Shown here: piece by piece, positions 1 through 5,863 of the stretch | Position numbering within the stretch: position 1 is the first letter of the stretch | Layout of the letters: every line of letters starts with the position of its first letter | Source: JASJBU01 sp965372385 | GTDB lineage: Bacteria; Pseudomonadota; Gammaproteobacteria; Chromatiales; Chromatiaceae | Length of the DNA stretch: 6,553 nt | Assembly (NCBI GenBank): GCA_965372385.1 | Contig: CBDVCD010000197.1 | Coordinates: 1 to 6,553 of the forward strand | Direction of reading: 5' to 3' | Made by a program: the position numbers and the translations under genes | Notes under the pieces: generated by a model | Seen by the model: only the letters and a program-made list of their open reading frames with translations | Database searches by the model: none | What the model was told of the DNA's origin: nothing

Positions 1-12
1 CAACTGAGGGTT

Positions 13-180
13 CTAGGAGGCTGTCGGATTTAACACTGTTTGGCTGCAAATCCCTGGATGACGATCAACTCAGCTTATCAAACTCGTTAAATAGCCCTGC
101 TATTCGCCTCGCTTGATAAACTGATTTGATTCGCCCCCAGTGATTTTCGCTTCAAACGGTTAAACCCGACAGCCTCCTAG
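13..180. repeat. 168-bp near-palindromic MITE-like element
   Basis: Bases 13-34 and 159-180 are inverted repeats matching at 21 of 22 positions, with outer ends CTAGGAGGCTGTCGG and its complement. The palindromy continues inward with interruptions: 74-81 pairs with 113-120 (7 of 8), and 90-95 (AATAGC) pairs with 99-104 (GCTATT) around a 3-base centre, so the whole stretch can fold into one long imperfect hairpin. No open reading frame of note lies in it. Both ends carry CTAG, which could be a 4-bp target duplication around a 160-bp element with GAGGCTGTCGG ends; GTT at 10-12 and 181-183 is an alternative 3-bp duplication. Some IS5-family elements are known to duplicate CTAG, so a non-autonomous derivative of such an element is a reasonable inference, but the family assignment is a guess. 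The structure is directly visible. Mobility and copy number cannot be judged from one copy. Confidence 0.8.
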
Positions 181-182
181 GT

Positions 183-210
183 TGAACCATCCTCCCCACT
201 ATCTGTCTGA
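183..210 (+). promoter_or_regulatory. Probable sigma-E (RpoE) promoter of rpoH
   Basis: A TGAACC -35-like element (183-188) is followed by TCTGA (206-210). There are 18 bases between GAAC and TCTGA, the same distance as in the sigma-E promoter (P3) of E. coli rpoH as I recall it. The -35 lacks the usual TT after GAAC. Transcription would start near 215-218, a few bases before the CIRCE element. No convincing sigma-70 or sigma-32 promoter with correct spacing was seen between 181 and 248. The call rests on motif and spacing only. Confidence 0.55.
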
Positions 211-220
211 CAGACCAGAA

Positions 221-247
221 TTGGCACTCACCAATCAAGAGTGCTAA
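221..247 (+). promoter_or_regulatory. CIRCE operator (HrcA binding site)
   Basis: The sequence is TTGGCACTC, nine bases, then GAGTGCTAA. The CIRCE consensus is TTAGCACTC-N9-GAGTGCTAA, so 17 of 18 conserved bases match and the spacer length is exact. CIRCE is the operator of the heat-shock repressor HrcA, usually found before groESL or dnaK/hrcA operons and often just downstream of the transcription start. Here it sits about 5 bases after the predicted sigma-E start site and 31 bases before the rpoH start codon, where a bound repressor would block rpoH transcription. In the mRNA the same bases can form a 9-bp hairpin. hrcA itself is not in the window. Confidence 0.92.
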
Positions 248-278
248 CATGCCAATAAGTCATTTACTGGGGTATTCC

Positions 279-1130
279 ATGAGCAAGGAACTTGCACTTT
301 CCACCACCCTGCCCACGGGCAGTATCGAAGCCTATATCGGTGCGGCCTTTCAGTTGCCGATACTGAGCGCGGAGGAAGAACATGATCTTGCCGTGCGTTT
401 TCGTGATCACCATGATTTGCAGGCTGCTCAAGCCATGGTCATGTCCCACCTTCGATTTGTCGTGCGTATCGCCAGAGGTTACTCCGGCTACGGCCTGGCA
501 CTGCCCGATCTGATCCAGGAAGGCACTGTCGGCCTGATGAAGGCGGTCAAGCGCTTCGACCCGGATATGGGGGTCCGCCTGGTCTCCTTTGCGGTACATT
601 GGGTCAAGGCCGAGATACACGAATTCATCCTGAAAAACTGGCGCATCGTGAAGATTGCCACCACCAAGGCCCAGCGCAAGCTCTTTTTCAATCTGCGCAG
701 TTCCAAAAAACGCCTTGGCTGGTTCTCCAAACAGGAGGTCGAGGAGGTCGCGAAGGACTTGGGAGTAAAGCCGGAAACCGTGCTGGAGATGGAGGCCCGC
801 CTGGCCGGCCAGGACATGGCCTTCGATGGTCCCAGCCAGGACGATGAAGATGCCCTGATCGCCACCCCGGCCGGTTACCTGCCCGATATGCGGATGGAAC
901 CAGCCGCCCAGCTGGAGGCATCCGACAGCGCGCAACAGATGAAGGCTCAGCTGCTGGGTGCCCTGGAAGATCTCGACGAGCGCAGTCGCACCATCCTCGA
1001 AGCCCGTTGGCTGGGTGAGCAGAAGGCAACCCTGCATGAACTGGCCGACCAGTACGGTGTATCCGCCGAACGCATCCGCCAGATCGAAAAGAGCGCCATG
1101 AACAAACTCAAGGGTCAACTGGCGGCCTGA
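279..1130 (+). CDS. rpoH: RNA polymerase heat-shock sigma factor RpoH (sigma-32)
   Basis: RpoH directs core RNA polymerase to heat-shock promoters (chaperones and proteases). The 283-residue product matches the E. coli protein (284 aa) nearly end to end. Region 2 is at about 51-119, with DLIQEGTVGLMKAV (77-90) and the promoter-melting segment VSFAVHWVKAEIHEF (102-116). The RpoH-specific box QRKLFFNLR is at 132-140. Region 4 is at about 225-280, with the helix-turn-helix around TLHELADQYGVSAERIRQIE (251-270). An in-frame ATG at 249 would add 10 residues, but 279 is preferred: it has GGGG at 269-272, six bases upstream, and it places the conserved (E/D)xYI motif at residue 20 as in E. coli. ATG 249 directly abuts the CIRCE element, whose AAGAG (237-241) could act as its ribosome site, so it is not excluded. 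Control appears to involve sigma-E and HrcA. Its 3' end overlaps bioD by 23 bp, tail to tail. Confidence 0.97.
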   Translation: MSKELALSTTLPTGSIEAYIGAAFQLPILSAEEEHDLAVRFRDHHDLQAAQAMVMSHLRFVVRIARGYSGYGLALPDLIQEGTVGLMKAVKRFDPDMGVRLVSFAVHWVKAEIHEFILKNWRIVKIATTKAQRKLFFNLRSSKKRLGWFSKQEVEEVAKDLGVKPETVLEMEARLAGQDMAFDGPSQDDEDALIATPAGYLPDMRMEPAAQLEASDSAQQMKAQLLGALEDLDERSRTILEARWLGEQKATLHELADQYGVSAERIRQIEKSAMNKLKGQLAA

Positions 1131-1857
1131 CAAGGAGGTTTGCGCTGGACCAGGATTTTTTTGATTCGGCAGGTCCCTCCAGCGCATGGATACAACCTTG
1201 CAGATGCTCACTGACCCGTTCGGGTGACGGCTGCCCCAGAGAGGGAATCTCTCCCAGACAGGGGGCCGGCAACCATCTGCGCAAGGTTTCCAGATTGCCC
1301 TCCTGGGCCTGCATATCCGGATCGACATGGTTGGCGATCCAACCCTGCAGCGCCAAGCCGGTATTCGCGATACTCTCCGCGGTTAACAAGGCGTGGTTGA
1401 GACAGCCCAACCTCATCCCCACCACCATAATGACCGGCAGATTCAACAGGCTCACCATATCTGGGAGGGTCGTGTCTCGCCCAATCGGTACCAGCCAGCC
1501 GCCCACCCCTTCCACGATCACCCAATCCGCCCGCGTGGCAAGCTGAGCGAACTCATCCCTGATCCGATCCAGCAGGATGGGGCGGTGCGCCTGCTCGGCG
1601 GCCAGATGGGGTGCGATCGGCGACGCATAGGCATAAGGGTTGACCTGTTGGTAGGCAATCTCCAGGCTGCACTGTTGCTGGATGCGCAAGGCATCCTCGT
1701 TGCACAATCCCTGGGAGGTCTCTTCGGCCCCTGAGGCTACCGGCTTCATCCCCAAGACGATCCGCCCACACTGCTGCAGTCGCTGCATCAAGCCCAGGGT
1801 GACCTCGGTCTTGCCGCAGCCGGTATCGGTGCCGGTGATAAAGACCCCCTTTGCCAT
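1108..1857 (-). CDS. bioD: ATP-dependent dethiobiotin synthetase BioD
   Basis: BioD closes the ureido ring of dethiobiotin from 7,8-diaminopelargonate, CO2 and ATP, the penultimate step of biotin synthesis, in the cytoplasm. The 249-residue product carries the P-loop GTDTGCGKT (9-17), the KPVASG segment with the conserved lysine at 38, VNPYAYASPIAPHLAA (72-87), VEGVGGW (115-121) and VVGMRLGCLNHALLT (145-159), all in the family order. The family core resembles E. coli BioD (about 225 aa) and ends near residue 226. The remaining 23 or so residues are a polar tail without recognised homology, which includes a run of seven A bases at codons 232-234 and extends into the antisense of the rpoH 3' end. 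It is the last gene of the operon: its ATG lies one base after the bioC stop, with only a weak ribosome site (GCAGG) inside bioC, suggesting translational coupling. No clear terminator follows it. Confidence 0.97.
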   Translation of the reverse strand: MAKGVFITGTDTGCGKTEVTLGLMQRLQQCGRIVLGMKPVASGAEETSQGLCNEDALRIQQQCSLEIAYQQVNPYAYASPIAPHLAAEQAHRPILLDRIRDEFAQLATRADWVIVEGVGGWLVPIGRDTTLPDMVSLLNLPVIMVVGMRLGCLNHALLTAESIANTGLALQGWIANHVDPDMQAQEGNLETLRRWLPAPCLGEIPSLGQPSPERVSEHLQGCIHALEGPAESKKSWSSANLLVRPPVDP

Positions 1858-1858
1858 C

Positions 1859-2728
1859 TCAGACCTGCCGCTTCAGCGCCTCAAGAGGGATGCAGGTAAT
1901 GCCATCCCGGGTCCGCTGCTGGGGCGCCCAGGCATGCCCGTAGACCACCTCATAGCTGGCGGGCAGCCGGCCATCGACTCGGAAGGCCTCATAGGCAGCG
2001 AACATCGCACGCAAACGACCTTTACCGGTGAGCCCTTTTTGCCGGCCGGTGGTCACGTTGTGCGCCCCCAGGGTCTTGAGATCCCGCATGAGATGGCTTA
2101 CATCCCGATAGGTCAGATGCATCCGGTCCACATCCACCACCGGGTTGGAGAGGCCGGCGCGCAGCATCGCATCGCCGATATCGTGCATATCCGGAAACGG
2201 ACTCACATGAGAGGTACCGTCCACCGCCGCCCAGCTCTGGCGCAGCTCCTTCAAGGTATCCGGACCGAAGGTGGAGAACATCAACAGCCCCTGTGGCCGC
2301 AGCACCCGCAGGAACTCCTGAAAGGTGGCCTCCAGGTCATTGCACCATTGTAAAGTCGCATTGGAGAAGATCAGGTCCACCGACCGGTCCGCGAGAGGCA
2401 GCTGTTCGGCATCCCCGCAGATACAGCGGGGCCGGCGCAGCCAGGAACCCCGCTTGCGCGCCCGATGCAGCATCGGCAGGGCAAAATCGAGGGCAATGGT
2501 CTTTGCCTTCCGATAGCGTTTACCCAGCGATTGAGTCGCTTCGCCGGTGCCCGCCCCCACATCCAGAATCACCTGCGGCTGATGCTGGATATATTCGAGC
2601 CGTTCGAGCATTCTGCTGGCCGTCTCGCGCTGCAGGACTGCCACCTCGTCATAAGACTCGGCGGCACGCTCAAAAGACCTCCTTGCCTGACGCTTGTCGA
2701 TGGTTGAGGGATGATTACTCGGCCGCAT
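1859..2728 (-). CDS. bioC: Malonyl-ACP O-methyltransferase BioC
   Basis: BioC uses S-adenosylmethionine to methylate the free carboxyl of malonyl-ACP, disguising it so fatty-acid synthesis can extend it to pimeloyl-ACP methyl ester. The 289-residue product is a class I methyltransferase: SAM-binding motif I ILDVGAGTGEA (54-64), an acidic strand end ALDFA (79-83), GDAEQLPL (105-112), then FSNATLQWCND (121-131) and the BioC-typical FGPDTLKEL (154-162). The N-terminal RRSFERAAESYDEVAVLQ (16-33) is also typical. The reading frame continues upstream to 2770, but ATG 2728 is chosen because GGAG lies seven bases before it and the first residues then fit the family. The product is longer than E. coli BioC (about 251 aa), like many non-enteric relatives. 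It overlaps the bioH 3' end by 14 bp, and its stop lies one base before the bioD start. Confidence 0.95.
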   Translation of the reverse strand: MRPSNHPSTIDKRQARRSFERAAESYDEVAVLQRETASRMLERLEYIQHQPQVILDVGAGTGEATQSLGKRYRKAKTIALDFALPMLHRARKRGSWLRRPRCICGDAEQLPLADRSVDLIFSNATLQWCNDLEATFQEFLRVLRPQGLLMFSTFGPDTLKELRQSWAAVDGTSHVSPFPDMHDIGDAMLRAGLSNPVVDVDRMHLTYRDVSHLMRDLKTLGAHNVTTGRQKGLTGKGRLRAMFAAYEAFRVDGRLPASYEVVYGHAWAPQQRTRDGITCIPLEALKRQV

Positions 2729-3494
2729 CGAATCGCTCCAGCATGGTTTCCACGGACCCGACCGTCTCACTCATATGCGAGAGAAACGGGGCATGCGCCG
2801 CGCCCGAAATAATCTCTGTCCGCGCATCGGGCAACCACTCCTGCAAGGCATCGGCGACACCCGCCGGAACCAGGGTATCCTGTGCGCCGAACAGCCAACC
2901 CGTCGGGCAGGCGAGCTGCGCTAATCTGTCGCGCAGGTCGACCGTCTTCAGCAAGCCAAGACCGGCATCCAGGGCCTCGGGCCGGGGTTCGGGCTTCAAG
3001 CGCAGCCGCTGTTTCAGGAGACGCAGATTGTCGCGGGCCGCCTCGCTGCCACGCACCTGCAATGCCAGAAAACGCTCCAGGGTTCTACGGTGATCCTGGC
3101 GTGACGCGGTTATGAACTGCTCCAGGGTCCGCGATGCCATGGCATGGGGCCAGTCATTCCCCTGCACGAAGCGTGGCGTGCCACTCAGGCCAATCACCGC
3201 GGCGATCCGTTCCGGCTGCTGCAAAGCGGCCTGCAGCACGACCTCCGCGCCCAATGACCAACCCAGCCAGACCGCCCGCTGCGGCGCCACGGCCAGACAG
3301 GCCGATGCCCACTCGGCCAGCGTCCGCTCACCGCTGTAGGGGCTGTCACCGTGCCCCGGCAGGTCGATCAGCCAGAGCCGGAAACGCTCCGCCAGGGACT
3401 CGGAGAACCCGGCCCAGACCGTTGAGTTCATGCCCCAGCCATGCAGCAGCACCAGCTCGGAACCATTTCCCACTTTGTTGACGGAAAGTGTCAC
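2715..3494 (-). CDS. bioH: Pimeloyl-ACP methyl ester carboxylesterase BioH
   Basis: BioH hydrolyses the methyl ester of pimeloyl-ACP, ending chain elongation and freeing the pimeloyl group for BioF. The 259-residue product is an alpha/beta hydrolase: oxyanion-hole motif LLHGWGMN (16-23), DLPGHGDS (44-51), nucleophile elbow GWSLGA with Ser80, acid residue Asp206 in GAQDTLVP, and His234 in GAAHAPF. The three catalytic residues lie within two positions of those of E. coli BioH (82, 207, 235). RFLALQ and LLKTVDLR are also shared. The start codon is GTG, overlapping the bioF stop in the four bases GTGA, with GGGA about six to seven bases upstream. The gene therefore appears translationally coupled to bioF. 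Some biotin operons use bioG, bioK or other esterases at this step; the sequence here fits BioH. Confidence 0.96.
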   Translation of the reverse strand: MTLSVNKVGNGSELVLLHGWGMNSTVWAGFSESLAERFRLWLIDLPGHGDSPYSGERTLAEWASACLAVAPQRAVWLGWSLGAEVVLQAALQQPERIAAVIGLSGTPRFVQGNDWPHAMASRTLEQFITASRQDHRRTLERFLALQVRGSEAARDNLRLLKQRLRLKPEPRPEALDAGLGLLKTVDLRDRLAQLACPTGWLFGAQDTLVPAGVADALQEWLPDARTEIISGAAHAPFLSHMSETVGSVETMLERFDAAE

Positions 3495-4651
3495 GCTTGA
3501 TCCCGCGCCAGCTTGGAAAGGGCATCCAACAAGCGATCGAGTTGTTGGTCCGTATGCAGCGCAGAGAAAGTGATGCGTAACCGGGCGCTACCCTTGGGCA
3601 CCGTGGGAGGCCGGATAGCGGTCACCAGGATGCCGTCAGCCGCCAGCTGGCGACTCCAAGCCAGGGCCCGTTGCGCACTGCCTGCCAGGATGGGCTGGAT
3701 GGGTGTCTCTGAAGCCATCAGGGGCAGATCCAGTTCCGTTGCAGCCGTGCGAAAGCGGGAAATCAGCTCTTTCAACCACTCCCGCCGCCAGGATTCTTGT
3801 TTCGCAAGGCGCAGACTGGCCCGGGTCGCCTCCGCCACGGCCGGGGGGGGTGCGGTGGTATAGATATAGCTGCGGGCCTGCTGAATCAGGGACTCGATCA
3901 GCTCCTCACTACCCGCCACGAAGGCACCGGAGGTGCCAAAGGCCTTGCCCAGGGTGCCCATCAGGATCGGCACATCCTCATTGTTCAGGTTGAAGTGGCT
4001 CAGACTGCCCTGCCCCGCCTCGCCCAGCACCCCCAGCCCATGGGCGTCATCCACCATCAGCCAGGCAGCCGTTTTTTTCGCCAGTCTGGCCAGCTCGGGC
4101 AGGGGGGCGATGTCACCATCCATGCTGAACACCCCGTCGGTGGCAATCAGCCGCTCTGCCTGCTCCGCGGAGTCCAATTGCTGTTTCAGACTCTCCACAT
4201 CAGCATGTTGATAACGCCTGAGGCTGGCGCGGGAGAGCAGCCCGGCATCGACCAGCGAGGCGTGATTGAGGCGATCCTCGAACAGCCAGTCACCTCGCCC
4301 CAGCAGGACCGAGATAACCCCCAGATTGGCCATATAACCGGTGGAGAAGAGCAGCGCCCGGGGGCGGCCGGTGAACTCGGCCAGCTCCTCCTCCAAGGCG
4401 TGATGGGGCCGGCTATGGCCACTGATCAGATGGGCCGCGCCGCTGCCGACTCCATAGGTCTCCGCACCCGCCTGCAAGACCTTGACCACCTCCGGATGGT
4501 TCGCCAGCCCCAGATAATCGTTGCTGCAGAAGGCCAGCATGGGGCGGCCATCCACCATAAGGTCCGGCTGCTGGGGACCATCCACAACACGCCGCACACG
4601 ATAGAGATTGGCAGCGCGACGAGCCTGAAGGTTTTCGGCAAGGTTTTTCAT
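3491..4651 (-). CDS. bioF: 8-amino-7-oxononanoate (KAPA) synthase BioF
   Basis: BioF is a pyridoxal-phosphate enzyme that condenses pimeloyl-ACP (or -CoA) with L-alanine, releasing CO2 and giving 7-keto-8-aminopelargonate. The 386-residue product matches E. coli BioF (384 aa) throughout: RRAANLYR near the N-terminus, SNDYLGL (43-49), ALEEELAEF (85-93), LNHASLVDAGLLS (128-140) with the cofactor-stacking histidine at 130, TDGVFSMDGDIAPL (171-184), MVDDAHGLGVLG (199-210), and the Schiff-base lysine at 236 in MGTLGKAFGTSG. The C-terminal TAIRPPTVPKGSARLR motif is also present. The frame stays open upstream to 4729, but those codons lie largely in the adjacent palindromic repeat and have no counterpart in the family, so ATG 4651 is chosen. 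Its ribosome site is weak (only AAG nearby). It follows bioB after 117 bp and overlaps bioH by 4 bp. Confidence 0.96.
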   Translation of the reverse strand: MKNLAENLQARRAANLYRVRRVVDGPQQPDLMVDGRPMLAFCSNDYLGLANHPEVVKVLQAGAETYGVGSGAAHLISGHSRPHHALEEELAEFTGRPRALLFSTGYMANLGVISVLLGRGDWLFEDRLNHASLVDAGLLSRASLRRYQHADVESLKQQLDSAEQAERLIATDGVFSMDGDIAPLPELARLAKKTAAWLMVDDAHGLGVLGEAGQGSLSHFNLNNEDVPILMGTLGKAFGTSGAFVAGSEELIESLIQQARSYIYTTAPPPAVAEATRASLRLAKQESWRREWLKELISRFRTAATELDLPLMASETPIQPILAGSAQRALAWSRQLAADGILVTAIRPPTVPKGSARLRITFSALHTDQQLDRLLDALSKLARDQA

Positions 4652-4660
4652 TATCTTGTC

Positions 4661-4761
4661 AGCCACAGAGACACACGACTGCATCTGACCGCCATGGATG
4701 GTGGAAATGCAAAGAGATTGTAGGAGCAATCTTTGCCATGCAGTCGAGTGTCTCCGTGGCT
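4661..4761. repeat. Intergenic palindromic repeat between bioB and bioF
   Basis: Bases 4661-4684 and 4738-4761 are inverted repeats matching at 22 of 24 positions (ends AGCCAC and GTGGCT). The 53 bases between hold two smaller inverted repeats: 4689-4695 with 4698-4704 (6 of 7), and 4709-4720 with 4727-4736 (ten pairs, two-base bulge, loop TAGGAG). A transcript could fold as a long stem topped by two hairpins. It fills most of the bioB-bioF gap, and could stabilise or process the bioB end of the mRNA, or partly attenuate downstream genes; this is inference. AGCCAC/GTGTCTC-type palindromes recur, to my recollection, in environmental gammaproteobacterial genomes, which I cannot confirm here. 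It shares no obvious sequence with the element at 13-180. Confidence 0.85.
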
Positions 4762-4768
4762 AAAAAAA

Positions 4769-5773
4769 TCATCCCATCCTGCTGCATGGCACCTTGGCGG
4801 CCTTGAGCTCGGTCTCCACCCGCTGCTCCATGCGCAATCCGAGCCGTTGGAACAAGGCCTTGTCCGCATCGGTCTCCGGATTATCGGTAGTGAGCAGTCG
4901 TTCGCCATAGAAGATGGAGTTGGCGCCGGCCAGGAAACAGAGCGCCTGCATCTCATCACTCATTTCGGTGCGACCGGCGGAGAGCCGCACGTAGGATTCA
5001 GGCATCAGGATGCGCGCCACCGCGATGGTGCGGATGAACTCCAACGGGTCCAGTTCCTCGACCCCGAACAGGGGGGTACCCTCCACCTGCACCAGCATGT
5101 TGATGGGCACCGACTCCGGGTGTTTCGGCAGATTGGCCAGCTCTCGCAGCATGCTGGCCCGATCGCGGCGAGACTCGCCCATGCCGAGGATGCCGCCTGA
5201 ACAGACATTGATCCCCGCATCCCGCACATGGGCCAGGGTCTCCAGCCGGTCGTCGAAGGTGCGGGTGGTGATCACCTCGCCGTAGAACTCCGGGGAGGTG
5301 TCCAGATTGTGGTTGTAATAGTCGAGCCCTGCTTGTTTGAGCCTGGCGGTCTGTGCCTGGCTCAGCATGCCCAGGGTAAGACAGGTCTCCATGCCCAATT
5401 CGTGCACCACCTGGACCATCTCGATCACCCGCTGCAGATTCTTGTCGGTGGGGTTGCGCCAGGCCGCCCCCATGCAGAAGCGACTGGCCCCCTTCGCCTT
5501 GGCGGCCTCGGCGGCCTCCACCACCTCTCGTAGCGGCATCAGCTTCTCCGCCTCCAGGCTGGTGGCATGCTTGGCGCTCTGAGAGCAGTAGCCGCAATCC
5601 TCGGCGCAGGCGCCGGTTTTGATGCTGAGTAGGCTGCTCACCTGGACCTGATTGGGGTCGAAGTGGGCACGATGCAGGGTCTGGGCGCGGAACAGCAGAT
5701 CATTGAAGGGCTGATCCAGCAAAGACTCGATCTCGTCCAGTCCCCAGTCATGGCGTAGAATGGTGTCATTCAT
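4769..5773 (-). CDS. bioB: Biotin synthase BioB
   Basis: BioB is a radical-SAM enzyme that inserts sulfur into dethiobiotin to make biotin, the last step of the pathway. The 334-residue product carries the radical-SAM cluster motif with Cys56, Cys60 and Cys63 (in GACAEDCGYC). Ligands for the second, sacrificial [2Fe-2S] cluster are Cys100, Cys131, Cys191 and Arg263, each offset by exactly three from E. coli (97, 128, 188, 260). YYNHNLDTSPEFY (152-164), VPINMLV (222-228) and FYGERLLTT (288-296) are also typical. It lacks part of the C-terminal tail of the 346-residue E. coli enzyme. The ATG at 5773 places the N-terminal RHDWGLDEIESLL in register with relatives, although no strong ribosome site precedes it (T-rich leader with GAGACAG 9 bases or more away). 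It is the first gene of the operon, behind the promoter and BirA operator at 5810-5863. Confidence 0.98.
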   Translation of the reverse strand: MNDTILRHDWGLDEIESLLDQPFNDLLFRAQTLHRAHFDPNQVQVSSLLSIKTGACAEDCGYCSQSAKHATSLEAEKLMPLREVVEAAEAAKAKGASRFCMGAAWRNPTDKNLQRVIEMVQVVHELGMETCLTLGMLSQAQTARLKQAGLDYYNHNLDTSPEFYGEVITTRTFDDRLETLAHVRDAGINVCSGGILGMGESRRDRASMLRELANLPKHPESVPINMLVQVEGTPLFGVEELDPLEFIRTIAVARILMPESYVRLSAGRTEMSDEMQALCFLAGANSIFYGERLLTTDNPETDADKALFQRLGLRMEQRVETELKAAKVPCSRMG

Positions 5774-5809
5774 GAAAAAAACTGTCTCGGCGGCAAGGTA
5801 GATGCGCCA

Positions 5810-5837
5810 ATGGTAAGCATCGGCAACCGGCTGTCAA
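5810..5837 (-). promoter_or_regulatory. Probable sigma-70 promoter of the bioBFHCD operon
   Basis: Read on the - strand, a perfect TTGACA (5837-5832) is followed after 16 bases by TACCAT (5815-5810), four of six matches to TATAAT. Transcription would start near 5803, giving a leader of about 30 bases before bioB. The -35 box lies inside the left half of the BirA operator, so repressor binding would occlude it, as expected for biotin repression. The -10 is imperfect, so exact placement is uncertain. Confidence 0.6.
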
Positions 5838-5863
5838 CCAAGGATGCTTATGCGGGTTTACAA
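5831..5863. promoter_or_regulatory. BirA operator (biotin repressor binding site)
   Basis: The half-sites are CTGTCAACC (5831-5839) and GGTTTACAA (5855-5863) with a 15-base spacer. Known bacterial BirA sites follow the pattern TTGTAAACC (or TTGTCAACC), 14-16 bases, GGTTTACAA, so only the first base deviates from the TTGTCAACC variant. BirA bound to biotinoyl-5'-AMP dimerises on such sites and represses biotin genes. Here the left half overlaps the bioB -35 box. The right half lies in comF codons 2-5, and the spacer contains the comF ribosome site and ATG. birA is not in the window. Confidence 0.93.

Noticed and set aside
1..12. Possible end of an upstream gene (TGA at 5-7), such as ftsX, which precedes rpoH in many gammaproteobacteria
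   Set aside because: Twelve bases are too few to identify a protein end or even a reading frame.
112..142. Possible sigma-32-like promoter inside the palindromic element (CTTGATA, 16 bases, CCCCAGTG)
   Set aside because: The -35 is close to consensus but the -10 fits poorly, and both lie in a palindrome whose sequence is constrained by its mirror arm. Autoregulation of rpoH from here cannot be supported.
1132..1139. Strong Shine-Dalgarno-like AAGGAGGT just after the rpoH stop
   Set aside because: No start codon at useful spacing opens a plausible gene on the + strand. The bases are codons of the bioD tail on the - strand, so the match is probably chance.
264..1328. A 354-codon open frame on the - strand opposite rpoH
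   Set aside because: It is antisense to a gene with unmistakable sigma-32 homology, runs into the bioD region in another frame, has no recognisable domain and no convincing ribosome site. It is best explained as a codon-bias shadow.
3797..4723. A 308-codon open frame on the + strand opposite bioF
   Set aside because: It lies antisense to the well-conserved bioF and its product resembles no family I recognise. It is a shadow of GC-rich coding sequence.
4652..4729. In-frame upstream extension of bioF to a TTG start (26 more residues)
   Set aside because: The extra codons lie mostly in the palindromic repeat and have no match in BioF proteins, while starting at 4651 gives the usual family length and places the lysine at 236.
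5791..5819. A dedicated + strand promoter for comF
   Set aside because: TAGATG and TAAGCA were considered as -10 boxes, but neither has an acceptable -35 at 16-18 bases, so nothing could be called.
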